From: Candidatus Nitrosotalea sinensis
GTDB taxonomy: Archaea; Thermoproteota; Nitrososphaeria; Nitrososphaerales; Nitrosopumilaceae
Assembly (NCBI RefSeq): GCF_900143675.1
Contig: NZ_FRFC01000001.1
Span: 179,388-243,387, forward strand
Length of the DNA: 64,000 nt
Direction: 5' to 3'
Shown: piece by piece, positions 25,590 to 35,249 of the stretch
Numbering within the stretch: position 1 is the first letter of the stretch
Layout of the letters: each line of letters starts with the position of its first letter
Position numbers and translations under genes: made by a program
Notes under the pieces: model-generated
What the model was told of the DNA's origin: nothing
Seen by the model: the letters and a program-made list of their open reading frames with translations, nothing else
Databases searched by the model: none

Positions 25590-25791
25590 TTACTTCAACC
25601 AGTTCTTCTTCTATACAAGGCAAAGGTTCGTTGTGTTTCTTCAAACTTTGTATGTACCCATTTGCCGCGTCTCTGATATTATCAAGAGCTTCTTCTCGTG
25701 TTTTTCCCTGAGATATACAACCAGGCAAAGATGGACATTTTGCTACAAAGACGCCATCTTCATCTTTCTGTATGAGTACTCTATACTTCAT
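25582..25791 (-). CDS. hicB: HicB-like antitoxin (second pair)
   Basis: A 69-residue HicB: RVLIQKDEDGVFVAKCPSL then PGCISQGKTREEALDNI is the canonical UPF0150 sequence, including the C-P-S-L-P-G-C-x-S-x-G-x-T-x-E-E-A signature. It has only the minimal antitoxin domain, with no DNA-binding addition. It is the first gene of a two-gene unit with HicA on the reverse strand. Confidence 0.87.
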   Translation of the reverse strand: MKYRVLIQKDEDGVFVAKCPSLPGCISQGKTREEALDNIRDAANGYIQSLKKHNEPLPCIEEELVEVSA

Positions 25792-25838
25792 TGTTTAATT
25801 TTTGATCTTTTATTTACTTAAATGTTACAGACCATAGC

Positions 25839-26081
25839 TCACATGTAATGCATGTTTGGCATTGCAGGTGATCCAATGTGTGGGATTAATGTGATACCAA
25901 TCAGTATCGGAACTATAACCAGCAATACAGGTATGACAGCAAGAACTATGCCAAGGTACAAACAGTTCTTTGCCTTTTTAGGATCGTCCTCCCGTATGAC
26001 AAAATACGCAATGATACCACCTACTACATTAAACAAGATAGGCAACAAGAACCAAAGTCCGCTTCTCTGTCTTACTTGCAT
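25839..26081 (-). CDS. Small two-helix membrane protein
   Basis: An 80-residue protein with two membrane segments (LWFLLPILFNVVGGIIAYFV and a Val/Ile/Leu-rich segment near residues 43-65) joined by the polar loop IREDDPKKAKNCLYLG. It resembles small archaeal proteins often found singly in thaumarchaeal genomes. No catalytic residues are seen. Function unknown. Confidence 0.6.
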   Translation of the reverse strand: MQVRQRSGLWFLLPILFNVVGGIIAYFVIREDDPKKAKNCLYLGIVLAVIPVLLVIVPILIGITLIPHIGSPAMPNMHYM

Positions 26082-26132
26082 GGTATGATACCGTCAAACT
26101 TTAATTTAAAGGAAATTTCGTCTGCAAGATTG

Positions 26133-26894
26133 TCATACCTCAAGCCTTGAGAGCATCCTTGTTGCAACAACAAACAACACACCTGCACCTGCAGCAAGAA
26201 TTATCATCTCTTGGGCCACCAACCCATCAAAGTGCCCAAATATCCCAGCACGCACCACATCAACAAGATATGTCAGAGGATTAAAGTAAAATGCAGATGA
26301 TAAAATTGGCGGTGCCCCCTGGGCAGGATAAAATGCCGTACTAACAAATGCAAAAAACAGAAACACCGTATTTATCACAACATTAAACCCCTCACTTGAT
26401 TTTAGCCTAGTTGATATGATTGACGCAATAGAACCAAACAATATAGAACCGGTAATTGAAGCAAATACAACAAGCGGTACAGTAAGTACATTGAACTTGA
26501 CATCCTGGAAGAACAGCGGGTATCCCACCGCAGTAATCATTGCAGCGCTAACAAGTCCAATAATCCCAATTGTATAGACATTTGACAAAATATACTGCGC
26601 CCGTGTGAACGGACCTACAAGTATCTGCTCAAACATCCCATGCCGCCTGTCATTCCAGATTATTATTCCAGAAATTAGCGTACTGTTCATTATGTTAAAC
26701 CCAATCATCCCCGTTGCAATAAAGGCAGGATACCCAAGGGACACATTCCCAAACGGCACCTTGTGTATCAATGCAGTATACGCAAATCCTGCAACAAAGA
26801 TGTAAATCAACGGAAATACAATCTGCCATATCACAAATCCCATGTTCAGGGATATTGTCAAATTCCTATTTACTAGACGAATTGTTGGATTCAT
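26133..26894 (-). CDS. ABC-2 type transporter permease (DrrB-like)
   Basis: A 253-residue permease with six membrane segments. WNDRRHGMFEQILVGPFTR is the conserved cytoplasmic coupling region of daunorubicin/NodJ-type ABC-2 permeases, and SAFYFNPLTYLVDVVRAGI the C-terminal signature. It should export a lipid, drug-like or other hydrophobic substrate. Its start lies 29 bases inside the ATPase gene, showing tight coupling. Confidence 0.85.
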   Translation of the reverse strand: MNPTIRLVNRNLTISLNMGFVIWQIVFPLIYIFVAGFAYTALIHKVPFGNVSLGYPAFIATGMIGFNIMNSTLISGIIIWNDRRHGMFEQILVGPFTRAQYILSNVYTIGIIGLVSAAMITAVGYPLFFQDVKFNVLTVPLVVFASITGSILFGSIASIISTRLKSSEGFNVVINTVFLFFAFVSTAFYPAQGAPPILSSAFYFNPLTYLVDVVRAGIFGHFDGLVAQEMIILAAGAGVLFVVATRMLSRLEV

Positions 26895-27816
26895 TAGAAT
26901 TTTTCACCACTGAAAGAAATATCTCCTCAAGACTTGTTGGCACCACGCTTAGGTCCTCTATTGAGATACCACTTGATGCAAGGATTCTCAATACATCTTG
27001 CAGCACCTGCTCAGACCTGTCAGAGTGTATTGTTATCACAGTCCCAGAATCATATTCTATGGTACAGCCAGGTATTTCTCCAAGAAGGGCAGACACATCC
27101 TGTTTTTGTTCAAGATGCATCTTGATGGTCTTTTGCCTGCCAAACTTGTTTTTTAGCTCCTCGGGGGTATCAACTGCAATTATCTTTCCCCTGTTAATTA
27201 TTGCAATTTTGTCACATAGATATTCTGCTTCTTCTAAAATATGAGTTGTAAAAAATATAGTCAGCCCATCCCGTACTCGCGCCTTGATGTAATCAAGCAG
27301 ATTTCTTCTTGCAGACGGATCAAGTCCCACTGTTGGCTCGTCTAAAAACAACAAATCCATGTCATGCATAAACTCCCGTGCAACCTGGACCCGCCTTCTC
27401 TGCCCTATGGACAAATCATCATTTTTCTTTTTTCGTATATCTACAAGATCAAATGCAACCAACAGTTCTTCAACGCGCATTTTTCTTGTTTTTGAATCAA
27501 CATTCCACATCATGCCATATTTTTCAAGCGATTTTTCAACACTAAGCGTCGGCTCGTAGCTTGGCTGCTGTAATACAACCCCAATTTTTTTGCGTACCTC
27601 AAGCGGAGATTTTACACCGTCAATTCCCAAGATATTGATTTTTCCACTGCTTGGTGCAATCAACGTAGTCAATAGTTTCATTGTCGTAGTTTTTCCAGCC
27701 CCATTTGGTCCCAGAAAACCAAAGATTGTGCCGCGCTCAACCTCCAAGTCAATACCATCAACTGCAACAAAGTTTCCATATGATTTTGATAACGAATCTA
27801 CCTGAATGCTGTACAT
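26866..27816 (-). CDS. ABC transporter ATPase (DrrA/CcmA-like)
   Basis: A 316-residue ATPase: Walker A GPNGAGKTTT, Q-loop VVLQQP, signature LSIGQRRRV (Ile in place of the usual Gly neighbour pattern of LSGGQ), Walker B LLFLDEPTVGLDP and H-loop FFTTHILEEAEYL. A C-terminal domain of about 90 residues after the nucleotide-binding domain (KTIKMHLEQK, TVITIHSD, SLEEIFLSVV) is typical of the DrrA group. Pairs with the overlapping permease gene. Confidence 0.9.
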   Translation of the reverse strand: MYSIQVDSLSKSYGNFVAVDGIDLEVERGTIFGFLGPNGAGKTTTMKLLTTLIAPSSGKINILGIDGVKSPLEVRKKIGVVLQQPSYEPTLSVEKSLEKYGMMWNVDSKTRKMRVEELLVAFDLVDIRKKKNDDLSIGQRRRVQVAREFMHDMDLLFLDEPTVGLDPSARRNLLDYIKARVRDGLTIFFTTHILEEAEYLCDKIAIINRGKIIAVDTPEELKNKFGRQKTIKMHLEQKQDVSALLGEIPGCTIEYDSGTVITIHSDRSEQVLQDVLRILASSGISIEDLSVVPTSLEEIFLSVVKNSNESNNSSSK

Positions 27817-27886
27817 TGTCTTTCCCTCTATAACTAGAATTTAGACTCAAATATAATGCAAAAAAAGATCGCACATCTTGAAACAA

Positions 27887-27914
27887 TTTTTATATCATAT
27901 ACCATCCATGAGGT
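27887..27914 (+). promoter_or_regulatory. TATA-like element and Shine-Dalgarno for the RPA gene
   Basis: A TTTTTATAT run lies 24-33 bases before the TTG at 27920, and GAGGT (27910-27914) lies 5 bases before it. Both support TTG 27920 as the start of the OB-fold protein. Confidence 0.45.
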
Positions 27915-27919
27915 CTTGA

Positions 27920-29317
27920 TTGTCAGAATTTGATTCATTGTTAGCTAGATTGCTAGAGCAAAGGCCTGATCTTACCCGAGCCCAAATAGACGAAATGATA
28001 CAAAAGAAAAAAGAGAAGATTGGTGCGGGCTATCTTACAGACCAGGGAGCTCTATTTCTTATTGCATCAGACCTGGGAGCTTCACTAAATGAACAGTTGA
28101 AGGTAGAGATGGGCCTCAAGGACCTCTATGTAGGCGCAAAAGAGATTACACTTGCAACACGTGTCATGAATGTATATCCAGTAAAGCAATTCTCCCGCAA
28201 GGACGGCTCCCAGTTTCTCTTGAGAACCATGACAGTATATGACGGCGATTCAAGAGCACAGGTAAAACTATGGGATGAAAAGGCAAACCTGCCAGGAATT
28301 GAGACCCTAAAACCAGGAGACCTAGTCAAGATAATCAAGGCCTATGTAAAATCCGACATGAAAGGAAATCCAATAATCAATGTAGGCTCGGGTTCCAATA
28401 TCGAGCCAAACGGCACAACAAGCACCATACCATCTTTGGATGACATCACAGACGATGTAAGCAATGTAAAAGAAAACCAGCAGAACCTAGTTGTTACAGG
28501 AATCCTTGATGGAAACTTGCGCACATCAGAATTTACAAATTTCAAGGGAGAGCCAGGAAGATCATTGCAGTTTAGACTAAAGGGAAAGGACGGAAACAGC
28601 ATCAGAGTTGTACTTTGGAACAAGGACCCAAGTACCGTACCAAAAGTAGTAACATCTGGCGCCAAGACAAGACTGATTGGTGTCAAGACAAAAGTAGGCC
28701 AGATGGGCCTTGAGCTTCACGGAGACGAAGGAACAGTCCTTGAGATAGACGGCGCAACAGACATCCAGCCAATTGTAGTTCGTGTATTATCAATTTCAAA
28801 AAGCGATTCAGGAAATTCCATGATACTTGGCACAACAAAAGACAAAAAGCTTGTAAGCATCACAGATACAGCACTTGTAACAAACAGCATCACACTTGGA
28901 GACGTCATAGAATGCATGCCATCAAAGGTGTATGGAAAATCAATAATGTTAGAGACAGACTCGTTTGTACGAAAGATTGACGATTCCACAATTTCAACAT
29001 TGGCAGATATTAGAACAAAGATAAAAGATGTCAAGCCATCAGAGTCACTATACTGCGTGGAAGCAATAATTCTCAAGACTCCAGAAAAAAAAGAGATTCA
29101 AACCAAAACAGGAGAGACCGTACTGCTGTCAGAGACATTTATCGAAGATGATACAGGACAGATATGGCTCAAAGGATGGAGATCACAGGCACGACTCTTA
29201 GAACAGTTCACCCAAGGCGAGATAATCACAGTAACTGCAGTAAACGCCAAGGCAGGCCTTGAGGGACGAATAGAGCTCTTCCTTACATCACATTCATCAA
29301 TTACAAGAAAGAACTAG
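27920..29317 (+). CDS. rpa: Replication protein A, single-stranded DNA-binding (OB folds)
   Basis: A 465-residue protein. The first 65 residues are helical (LLEQRPDLTRAQIDEMIQ, a PDLT-type segment found in archaeal RPAs). Then come three or four OB folds: one around LATRVMNVYPVKQF...GSQFLLRTMTVYD, a second around LVVTGILDGNLRTSEF, and a further one around CVEAIILKTPEKKEIQTK with a WLKGWRSQARLLEQF end. No zinc finger is visible. It protects ssDNA in replication and repair. Divergent from the ABC ATPase gene; the stop overlaps the convergent Lhr gene by 4 bases. Confidence 0.88.
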   Translation: MSEFDSLLARLLEQRPDLTRAQIDEMIQKKKEKIGAGYLTDQGALFLIASDLGASLNEQLKVEMGLKDLYVGAKEITLATRVMNVYPVKQFSRKDGSQFLLRTMTVYDGDSRAQVKLWDEKANLPGIETLKPGDLVKIIKAYVKSDMKGNPIINVGSGSNIEPNGTTSTIPSLDDITDDVSNVKENQQNLVVTGILDGNLRTSEFTNFKGEPGRSLQFRLKGKDGNSIRVVLWNKDPSTVPKVVTSGAKTRLIGVKTKVGQMGLELHGDEGTVLEIDGATDIQPIVVRVLSISKSDSGNSMILGTTKDKKLVSITDTALVTNSITLGDVIECMPSKVYGKSIMLETDSFVRKIDDSTISTLADIRTKIKDVKPSESLYCVEAIILKTPEKKEIQTKTGETVLLSETFIEDDTGQIWLKGWRSQARLLEQFTQGEIITVTAVNAKAGLEGRIELFLTSHSSITRKN

Positions 29318-32019
29318 TCCCAAAATCCCCTAGTGGTGACATACTGCCTTTCTGCTTCGTAAATCTGCTTGTAAAGCTCCTCCTCACCTATCATGTTGCG
29401 CAAGATTCTTGCAGCAGTATCTGCACCCACACCATATCCAGATAACACAACAAGCGCAGTCTTGCCAAAGTTTGCAATCAAAGATGATACCTTCCATGCA
29501 CGAGCAAACTTGTGGCTCTCCTCCGCAGTTATCTTTTTTCCAGCAATTTTTTTCTGCACTATTTTTGGCAAGTCATAGTCCGAGTAAAAGGTGGCAGATA
29601 TCTGTCGCGACTTGCAGTACGGACACGGTGGAATATCACTTATCTGCCCTGTCTCCACAACTTTTTCCCACTTGCCACACCTTACACAAACAAGCCTATG
29701 CTTGCTTTTCATCAATCTGGCCTTTACAAGATCAAGTATTCCCTTGTCCATGTTTGCAGGGGATGCATAGTATTTTGTGGTATGATCAAGTATTGGCTCT
29801 GCAAGTTTTGTAAAAGACTCTACCTCAACCCATGTTATTTTTATGATACCCCGGTTGATATTTTCCAATAGCTGTTCCGTGTTTGAAATATCATACTTGT
29901 CATGGTATAGCTCCCGCAGTGCCTCTTTAGCAAGCGGAGTCTTGGAGTACCTCTCAAACAAAAATCTTGCAGACTTTCTGTCATATACTGCCTCCCTCCC
30001 AACCATGCCAAATTTTTTTGCAACACACCATGTCCTCCAATTTACATTGTGGGTTCCCGCAATCGATGCCTGCACTATATCCTCCAGATTGTATTTGTCA
30101 GATATCACATCCCGCACAGATTGCTCTAAAATTCTTCCATTTGATGACAGCATGATTCTGTATGCATCAGACCTTGAATCAACAAGATATCCGCTCTTTG
30201 CAGATATCATTGATGACAACAACATTGCAAGTGTTGCATTTATCCTTGTACCAAAACAAGAATGAATCACAATTGTATTCCTTGATCTTTGTGATTCTAT
30301 TACGATGTTCTTCTCGTCAGGTATCACATGCAGCTTTAGATTTTGGATTACCATGTTTGTAAACGGAGCAACAATCGTCTTTGTCCTTACCATGCCTACC
30401 CTTCTTGCAGTGGTATAGTCCACAGGAATGTTCTCCCCTTCCCAGTATGGCACATTTATCCCAGCAGACTGGATTGGTTCTACATTTACCTTAAGGGAGC
30501 TATCATCAACATTTAGAATTCTCCACTGCATCCCACGCAACACAAATACACTTCCCTGCTCCCCGTTGTCGCCTACAAATCTCTGGTCAAGGCTTCCGAT
30601 TATTTTTTTAGATGCAGTATCAAATACCTTGAATTTCAATATGTCAGGAATCGTGGACAGATTCTCAAAGTGGTACCTAAACGAGCGTCCCCTTTTTGTA
30701 AATGACATCTCTTGTTTATCAAGTGATACAATGTTTCCACCCTGCAAAACTTCTAGCACCTCAATTAGTTGCTCTATTGTTACATTTCGAAACGAGTATG
30801 CCTGATTTATCATGTTTAACGCCTTGTCAAGTGACATCTTGCCAAACTGCATTGCCATTCCAACCAAGTGATGCGCCAAGACATCCAGTGCGCCATCATG
30901 GACTATCTGGTCCTCAATTGATTTTTCTTTTACCCTGTCAAGTATTGCAAGTGCCTCAATTTCATCATCAGGGTTGTTTGTAACAATCAATCCCTTTGCA
31001 GAAGATCCCCTTGTGTGCCTGCTCCTCCCAATTCTTTGCATCAATTTTGATACTTGCCTTGGAGATCCATAATGAATGACAAGTTCCACAGAGCCAATAT
31101 CAAGTCCAAGCTCAAGTGATGACGTACATACAACTATTCCAGGCTTTCCGGCCCTCAGCATGTCCTCTGTCTCTTCTCGCACTTGTTGCGACAATGACCC
31201 ATGGTGTAATTCCACTGATATGCTTGACCTTTCCTTTAGGACCGATGCAATATACTCTGACTCGCCCCTTGTATTTGTAAACAGCAATACAGGCGATGCA
31301 GCATAGTTTTTTGATACATAGTCAATTACATAATCTACAACATCGGTAATTGTCCCTTCAATGTATTTTACCTCTACATCATATTTTCTAATGGAATCAT
31401 CTTGTATTACTTTGCATCTTCTTTTTGTTCCAACCACAAACTTGGCAGCTTCTTCAGTGTTTCCCACAGTTGCAGAAAGCCCAACCCTTGTCATCGGAAA
31501 TTTTGTGTTTGCCTGCAGCCTTTCAAGACTCAGTGATAGTTGGGCGCCCCTCTCATTTCCAAGTAACTCGTGAACCTCATCTATTACAATCCATTCAAGT
31601 TCATCCAGCGCCTTTAGCATGACAGGCTGTGTAAGAAGTATAATCAGAGTTTCAGGCGTAGTTATCAAGACATCAGGAGGTGCCAAGTTTATCTTGCGTC
31701 TCATAGATTGCGACGTGTCCCCGTGTCGCACCTCGATTCGAAGGCCGTCATTTTCAGCATATTTTATTATCCTCTTAAAGACATCCCGGTTTAGCGCCCT
31801 AAGTGGCGTGATATACAGCACCTTTATCTTGTCCTGTTTTTTTGATGTCGCAACCTTTGCAAATATCGGTATTACAGCAGTCTCCGTCTTTCCAGATCCT
31901 GTCGGTGCAATGACCAGTGAATCAATCTTTTGAAATATTACAGGAACTGCCCGTTGCTGTATCTCAGTTAGATGTACAAACCCAAGATTACGAAACTTTG
32001 TCTCAAGTTCAGGAAGCAG
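29314..32019 (-). CDS. lhr: Lhr-type SF2 DNA helicase, probable non-AUG start
   Basis: A large helicase of about 901 residues. From GTG 31821 it would lack the ATP site, but the frame is open to a stop at 32068-32070 and encodes LTEIQQRAVPVIFQK (Q-motif) and APTGSGKTE (Walker A) just upstream, so translation must begin earlier. No ATG/GTG/TTG lies there; CTG 32019 is the best guess. Further motifs: IDEVHELLG (DEVH box), a SAT motif in GLSATVG, FTNTRGESEYIA, and QRIGRSRHT (motif VI). A 4-Cys ribbon CVRCGKWEKV...CPYCKS sits near the C-terminus. It acts in DNA repair and replication restart. Confidence 0.88.
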   Translation of the reverse strand: MLPELETKFRNLGFVHLTEIQQRAVPVIFQKIDSLVIAPTGSGKTETAVIPIFAKVATSKKQDKIKVLYITPLRALNRDVFKRIIKYAENDGLRIEVRHGDTSQSMRRKINLAPPDVLITTPETLIILLTQPVMLKALDELEWIVIDEVHELLGNERGAQLSLSLERLQANTKFPMTRVGLSATVGNTEEAAKFVVGTKRRCKVIQDDSIRKYDVEVKYIEGTITDVVDYVIDYVSKNYAASPVLLFTNTRGESEYIASVLKERSSISVELHHGSLSQQVREETEDMLRAGKPGIVVCTSSLELGLDIGSVELVIHYGSPRQVSKLMQRIGRSRHTRGSSAKGLIVTNNPDDEIEALAILDRVKEKSIEDQIVHDGALDVLAHHLVGMAMQFGKMSLDKALNMINQAYSFRNVTIEQLIEVLEVLQGGNIVSLDKQEMSFTKRGRSFRYHFENLSTIPDILKFKVFDTASKKIIGSLDQRFVGDNGEQGSVFVLRGMQWRILNVDDSSLKVNVEPIQSAGINVPYWEGENIPVDYTTARRVGMVRTKTIVAPFTNMVIQNLKLHVIPDEKNIVIESQRSRNTIVIHSCFGTRINATLAMLLSSMISAKSGYLVDSRSDAYRIMLSSNGRILEQSVRDVISDKYNLEDIVQASIAGTHNVNWRTWCVAKKFGMVGREAVYDRKSARFLFERYSKTPLAKEALRELYHDKYDISNTEQLLENINRGIIKITWVEVESFTKLAEPILDHTTKYYASPANMDKGILDLVKARLMKSKHRLVCVRCGKWEKVVETGQISDIPPCPYCKSRQISATFYSDYDLPKIVQKKIAGKKITAEESHKFARAWKVSSLIANFGKTALVVLSGYGVGADTAARILRNMIGEEELYKQIYEAERQYVTTRGFWD

Positions 32020-32137
32020 GCTCTTGTTGCTCTGTGCTTTGTCTTGTTCTAGCTCGCTCGTATACCATCACACCGACCAGACCTATGCCAAACAAGACGG
32101 CAGATATAATTGGTATATAATCAAAAATTCCTGCCAT
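32009..32137 (-). CDS. 42-residue single-pass membrane microprotein
   Basis: ATG at 32137 opens a 42-residue frame beginning MAGIFDYIPIISAVLFGIG, with one membrane helix ending in LVGVMVYER and a basic RARTRQSTEQQ tail; it ends at TGA 32009-32011. It overlaps the 5' end of the Lhr gene by about 11 bases if Lhr starts at CTG 32019, a typical coupling arrangement that would explain a weak Lhr start codon. The clean hydrophobic segment with a positive tail argues for a real product. Function unknown. Confidence 0.5.
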   Translation of the reverse strand: MAGIFDYIPIISAVLFGIGLVGVMVYERARTRQSTEQQEPAS

Positions 32138-32168
32138 AGATTACCCAACACCTCCAGTGATAAATATC

Positions 32169-32822
32169 TTAAGGTGCTTCAATCCCAGATTGTGTTATTG
32201 TATACAAGATCTCTTTTTTTCCCCCAAAGGACGGCAGTACCTGAGCCTGATACTTTTTGCCATCTTTTTGTAACTTTATTTTTTTGTGCACAAACATGCT
32301 AATTGAATTATTCAGGTTTTCAACCTCTCTGCCGTCCATGTTTCTTACAACATTTGTCACAACAACGGCAATCTTGTTCTGAACTGCCAAAAAACTCAGC
32401 TCATGCATGTATTTGATAAACAGGACATGTTTTTCAAGCATGCTTGATTCCTTGGAATATTCAAATGAAAACAAGTCAGTGATGTTTTCAATCACTACCA
32501 GCCTTGGCTGCATAGCAGGAATTTTTTTTACATATTCTAGCTGCTCTGCAGTATTTGTTATCCTTGCAACAATGACATCATCTAAGAGCGATGGTTCAAG
32601 GCCTCGCATTTTTATCATTTCCAACATTCTTTCAGGCCTAAACCCTCCACTGGTATCCTGGTATAGCACCGTACTTTGTTGTAAAGAGTTTAGCGATATC
32701 TGCATTGCAAGTTGTGTCTTGCCACTGCCACCAGGTCCAGAGATATCAGTTATTGTGCCAGCGGAAATGCCTCCGCCAAGCAGTTCATCTAATCCCAAAA
32801 GACCTGTGGAGATAAATGCCAA
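32169..32822 (-). CDS. radB: RecA-superfamily ATPase, RadB-like
   Basis: A 217-residue RecA core. ISTGLLGLDELLGGGI then GTITDISGPGGSGKTQLA gives the RadA/RadB-type Walker A (residues 29-36 GPGGSGKT); Walker B is PRLVVIENITD. No helix-hairpin-helix N-terminus is present, so it is a RadA paralogue such as RadB rather than RadA itself, or a KaiC-like ATPase. Its closeness to the Lhr helicase fits a recombination role. Divergent from the Sm-like gene with 129 bases between. Confidence 0.72.
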   Translation of the reverse strand: MAFISTGLLGLDELLGGGISAGTITDISGPGGSGKTQLAMQISLNSLQQSTVLYQDTSGGFRPERMLEMIKMRGLEPSLLDDVIVARITNTAEQLEYVKKIPAMQPRLVVIENITDLFSFEYSKESSMLEKHVLFIKYMHELSFLAVQNKIAVVVTNVVRNMDGREVENLNNSISMFVHKKIKLQKDGKKYQAQVLPSFGGKKEILYTITQSGIEAP

Positions 32823-32951
32823 CCTACAAAATCATATCAAAGATTGGTATAAGTGGTCATCGGAGAATTTGTTGTCGCATTATTTGCAATTTTAACATTA
32901 ACAGAACCCTTTTATTCCCTATTTCAAGAAGTGGTGACAAGTGATTTGTGA

Positions 32952-33197
32952 TTGTCACAGGCATCAACACCAAAAAGACCTTTAACTACACTGCAAAAGG
33001 GAATAAACAAAAAAGTTACTGTTAGACTAAAAAGTGAAATTGAATACAAAGGAAAGATGAACAACGTAGATTCCTACATGAATCTAATCATGACAGATGC
33101 CGAAGAAATCAGCAATGGCAAAGTCATTGCAAATTATGGCCGAGTCATAGTACGAGGAAACAACGTATTATTCATTAAACTAGAGAACGAATTATAG
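32952..33197 (+). CDS. Sm-like (Lsm) RNA-binding protein
   Basis: An 81-residue Sm fold. Sm1 is [21 protein letters not shown] with the conserved Asp and Asn of the U-binding pocket (D-S-Y-M-N), Sm2 is [11 protein letters not shown] with the R-G-N motif. It should form a heptameric or hexameric ring binding U-rich RNA. Start is TTG at 32952. It precedes metK by 11 bases on the same strand; Sm-like genes often pair with conserved housekeeping genes in archaea. Confidence 0.9.
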   Translation: MSQASTPKRPLTTLQKGINKKVTVRLKSEIEYKGKMNNVDSYMNLIMTDAEEISNGKVIANYGRVIVRGNNVLFIKLENEL

Positions 33198-33208
33198 GAA
33201 GTTATATC

Positions 33209-34372
33209 ATGGCCTCTCCTAGAAGCTACTTATTTACTTCAGAATCAGTAACTGAAGGTCATCCAGACAAGATCTGTGACCAGATATCAGATGCAGTTCT
33301 AGACGAATTTCTCAAGCAAGATCCAGATTCAAGAGTTGCAGTTGAAACCCTAACAACAACAGGCGTAGTACTTGTTGCAGGCGAGGTTACATCAAAGGCA
33401 AGATTTGACATACAGGACGTAGTAAGAAGAACAATCAGAGAGATAGGTTACGACAATCCACAATATGGATTTGATGCAGATTCGTGTAGCGTATTGATAT
33501 CATTGCATGCACAAAGTCCAGACATTTCAATGGGAGTTACTGCAACAGATAACAAGGATCAGGGTGCAGGAGACCAAGGACTGATGTTCGGATATGCTAC
33601 AAATGAAACTGATGATTTAATGCCAATGCCAATTTTGCTTGCACACAAGCTTACAAGCAGACTTGCAGAAGCTAGAAAGAAAAAAGAGCTTCCATGGGCA
33701 AGACCTGATGGCAAGTCTCAAGTTACAATAGAGTATGAGAACGGTAAACCAAAGAGAATTGATGCGATTGTAATATCAACACAGCATTCTCCAGAGATAT
33801 CAAATGAAGAGATTAGAAAACAAGTAATTGACAAAGTAATCAAGCCAGTCTGCGGCTCATTATGGAATGACAAGATAAAGATTCACGTAAACCCAACAGG
33901 CAGATTTGTCATAGGCGGTCCACCAGGAGATGCAGGTCTTACTGGAAGAAAGATAATTGTGGACACTTATGGCGGAATGGGAAGACATGGAGGAGGAGCA
34001 TTTTCTGGAAAAGACCCGTCAAAGGTTGACAGGTCTGCATGTTACATGTGCAGATACATTGCAAAAAATGTAGTTGCGGCAGGACTTGCAGACAAGTGTG
34101 AGGTCCAGGTTGCATATGCAATAGGCGTAGCAGAACCAGTTTCATTGATGGTTAATACATTTGACACAGGCAAGATTCCAGAGGATCAGATAGAAAACAT
34201 TGTCAGAAAACATTTTGACATGAGGCCTTCTGCGATTATATCTCATCTCAAGCTCAAAAATGCAATATACAAAAAGACTGCAGCATATGGACACTTTGGA
34301 AGAAGTGAGTCTGAATTTGGCTGGGAAAAGACAGACAAGGCAGACACACTAAGAAAGGCTGCCGGACTTTAG
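33209..34372 (+). CDS. metK: S-adenosylmethionine synthetase, bacterial/eukaryotic type
   Basis: A 387-residue enzyme forming SAM from methionine and ATP. It carries the MetK signatures, not those of the diverged archaeal MAT family: [19 protein letters not shown] near residue 15, [41 protein letters not shown] and [17 protein letters not shown] (the P-loop). The length matches bacterial MetK. Such a form in an archaeon points to an ancient transfer into this phylum (known for Thaumarchaeota). The stop is overlapped by 24 bases by the convergent NAD(P)-binding protein gene. Confidence 0.95.
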   Translation: MASPRSYLFTSESVTEGHPDKICDQISDAVLDEFLKQDPDSRVAVETLTTTGVVLVAGEVTSKARFDIQDVVRRTIREIGYDNPQYGFDADSCSVLISLHAQSPDISMGVTATDNKDQGAGDQGLMFGYATNETDDLMPMPILLAHKLTSRLAEARKKKELPWARPDGKSQVTIEYENGKPKRIDAIVISTQHSPEISNEEIRKQVIDKVIKPVCGSLWNDKIKIHVNPTGRFVIGGPPGDAGLTGRKIIVDTYGGMGRHGGGAFSGKDPSKVDRSACYMCRYIAKNVVAAGLADKCEVQVAYAIGVAEPVSLMVNTFDTGKIPEDQIENIVRKHFDMRPSAIISHLKLKNAIYKKTAAYGHFGRSESEFGWEKTDKADTLRKAAGL

Positions 34373-35212
34373 AATCTCGTCCCATCTGATAAATTTCATC
34401 TTTGCAAGCGATGCAAGTTTTTTGTGGCTCCCGATATAGTCACCTGCCATTATAGCCAAGTCATCTACACCAAAAGACCCCTTTCCATGCAGCGCATCAT
34501 GATATGCATCTTCAAAGTCAAGCCTTTGTATCGGTACATTTCTTCCATGAAGAAATTTTTTCACAAACAAGTTGTAGTTGATTATTTGAGGCCCTACAAG
34601 ATCAATTATTTTATTTGAGAATCTTTTCTCCACAATGGCTTTTCCAATTATTTCAGAGACATCACCTACAAAGATCGGTTGGAACCTATAGTTGCCCGAT
34701 CCAGGAATTATGATTTTTCTTTTTCGTATCTGTTCCCTCAAAGTTTTTGATAATGGATCGTCCTTGCCAACAATATACGATGCTCGAAATATTGTATAGT
34801 CAAGTCCAGATTTTACAATCTCTTGCTCAGCGTTATACTTTGATATGAAATACCCAAGTGTTGTAGATTTGTCAACACCAAGACCGCTCATGTAAATTAT
34901 TTTTTTTATTCCAGCCCTTTTGCATAAAGCCACGGCATTTCTTGTAAGGGAGACATTTACTTTTTCATACGTATCACGTACATTCTGTCTTCCCTGCCCA
35001 ATCAAGTGAATCAATGCATCATAGTTTTGTATAACATTTCCAAGCCTTGCCTCTGCCAAATCTTCAGAGAGGATGATCGGGAATTTCTCATCCTTTGCTT
35101 TTCTTGCAATTCCTGTTATTGTAAATCCATTTTTTGCAAGATGTGCACCAACATTTCTTCCCACAAAGCCATTTGCGCCCGTGATTGCTACATTCATACC
35201 AAAATCAAGCAT
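34349..35212 (-). CDS. NAD(P)-binding epimerase/dehydratase-like protein (NDUFA9-like)
   Basis: A 287-residue atypical [26 protein letters not shown] is the TGxxGxxG nucleotide loop; the usual YxxxK is diverged (a [17 protein letters not shown] segment gives Y-x3-K-shifted). The [19 protein letters not shown] and [14 protein letters not shown] motifs are typical of the NDUFA9/complex-I-associated and SDR_a5 subfamily. It may bind NAD(P)H for a structural or redox role. The overlap with metK is at the 3' end only. Confidence 0.75.
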   Translation of the reverse strand: MLDFGMNVAITGANGFVGRNVGAHLAKNGFTITGIARKAKDEKFPIILSEDLAEARLGNVIQNYDALIHLIGQGRQNVRDTYEKVNVSLTRNAVALCKRAGIKKIIYMSGLGVDKSTTLGYFISKYNAEQEIVKSGLDYTIFRASYIVGKDDPLSKTLREQIRKRKIIIPGSGNYRFQPIFVGDVSEIIGKAIVEKRFSNKIIDLVGPQIINYNLFVKKFLHGRNVPIQRLDFEDAYHDALHGKGSFGVDDLAIMAGDYIGSHKKLASLAKMKFIRWDEILKSGSLS

Positions 35213-35249
35213 TTTGCCGACAAATTAATTTTGGTCTTGGTGGTTAGGT

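Noticed and set aside
29409..30362. Forward frames of 119-140 residues opposite the Lhr helicase
   Set aside because: They are antisense to a long helicase frame with clear motifs and have no recognisable domain or promoter.
31819..31821. GTG 31821 as start of the Lhr helicase
   Set aside because: The Q-motif and Walker A are encoded upstream in the same frame without interruption.
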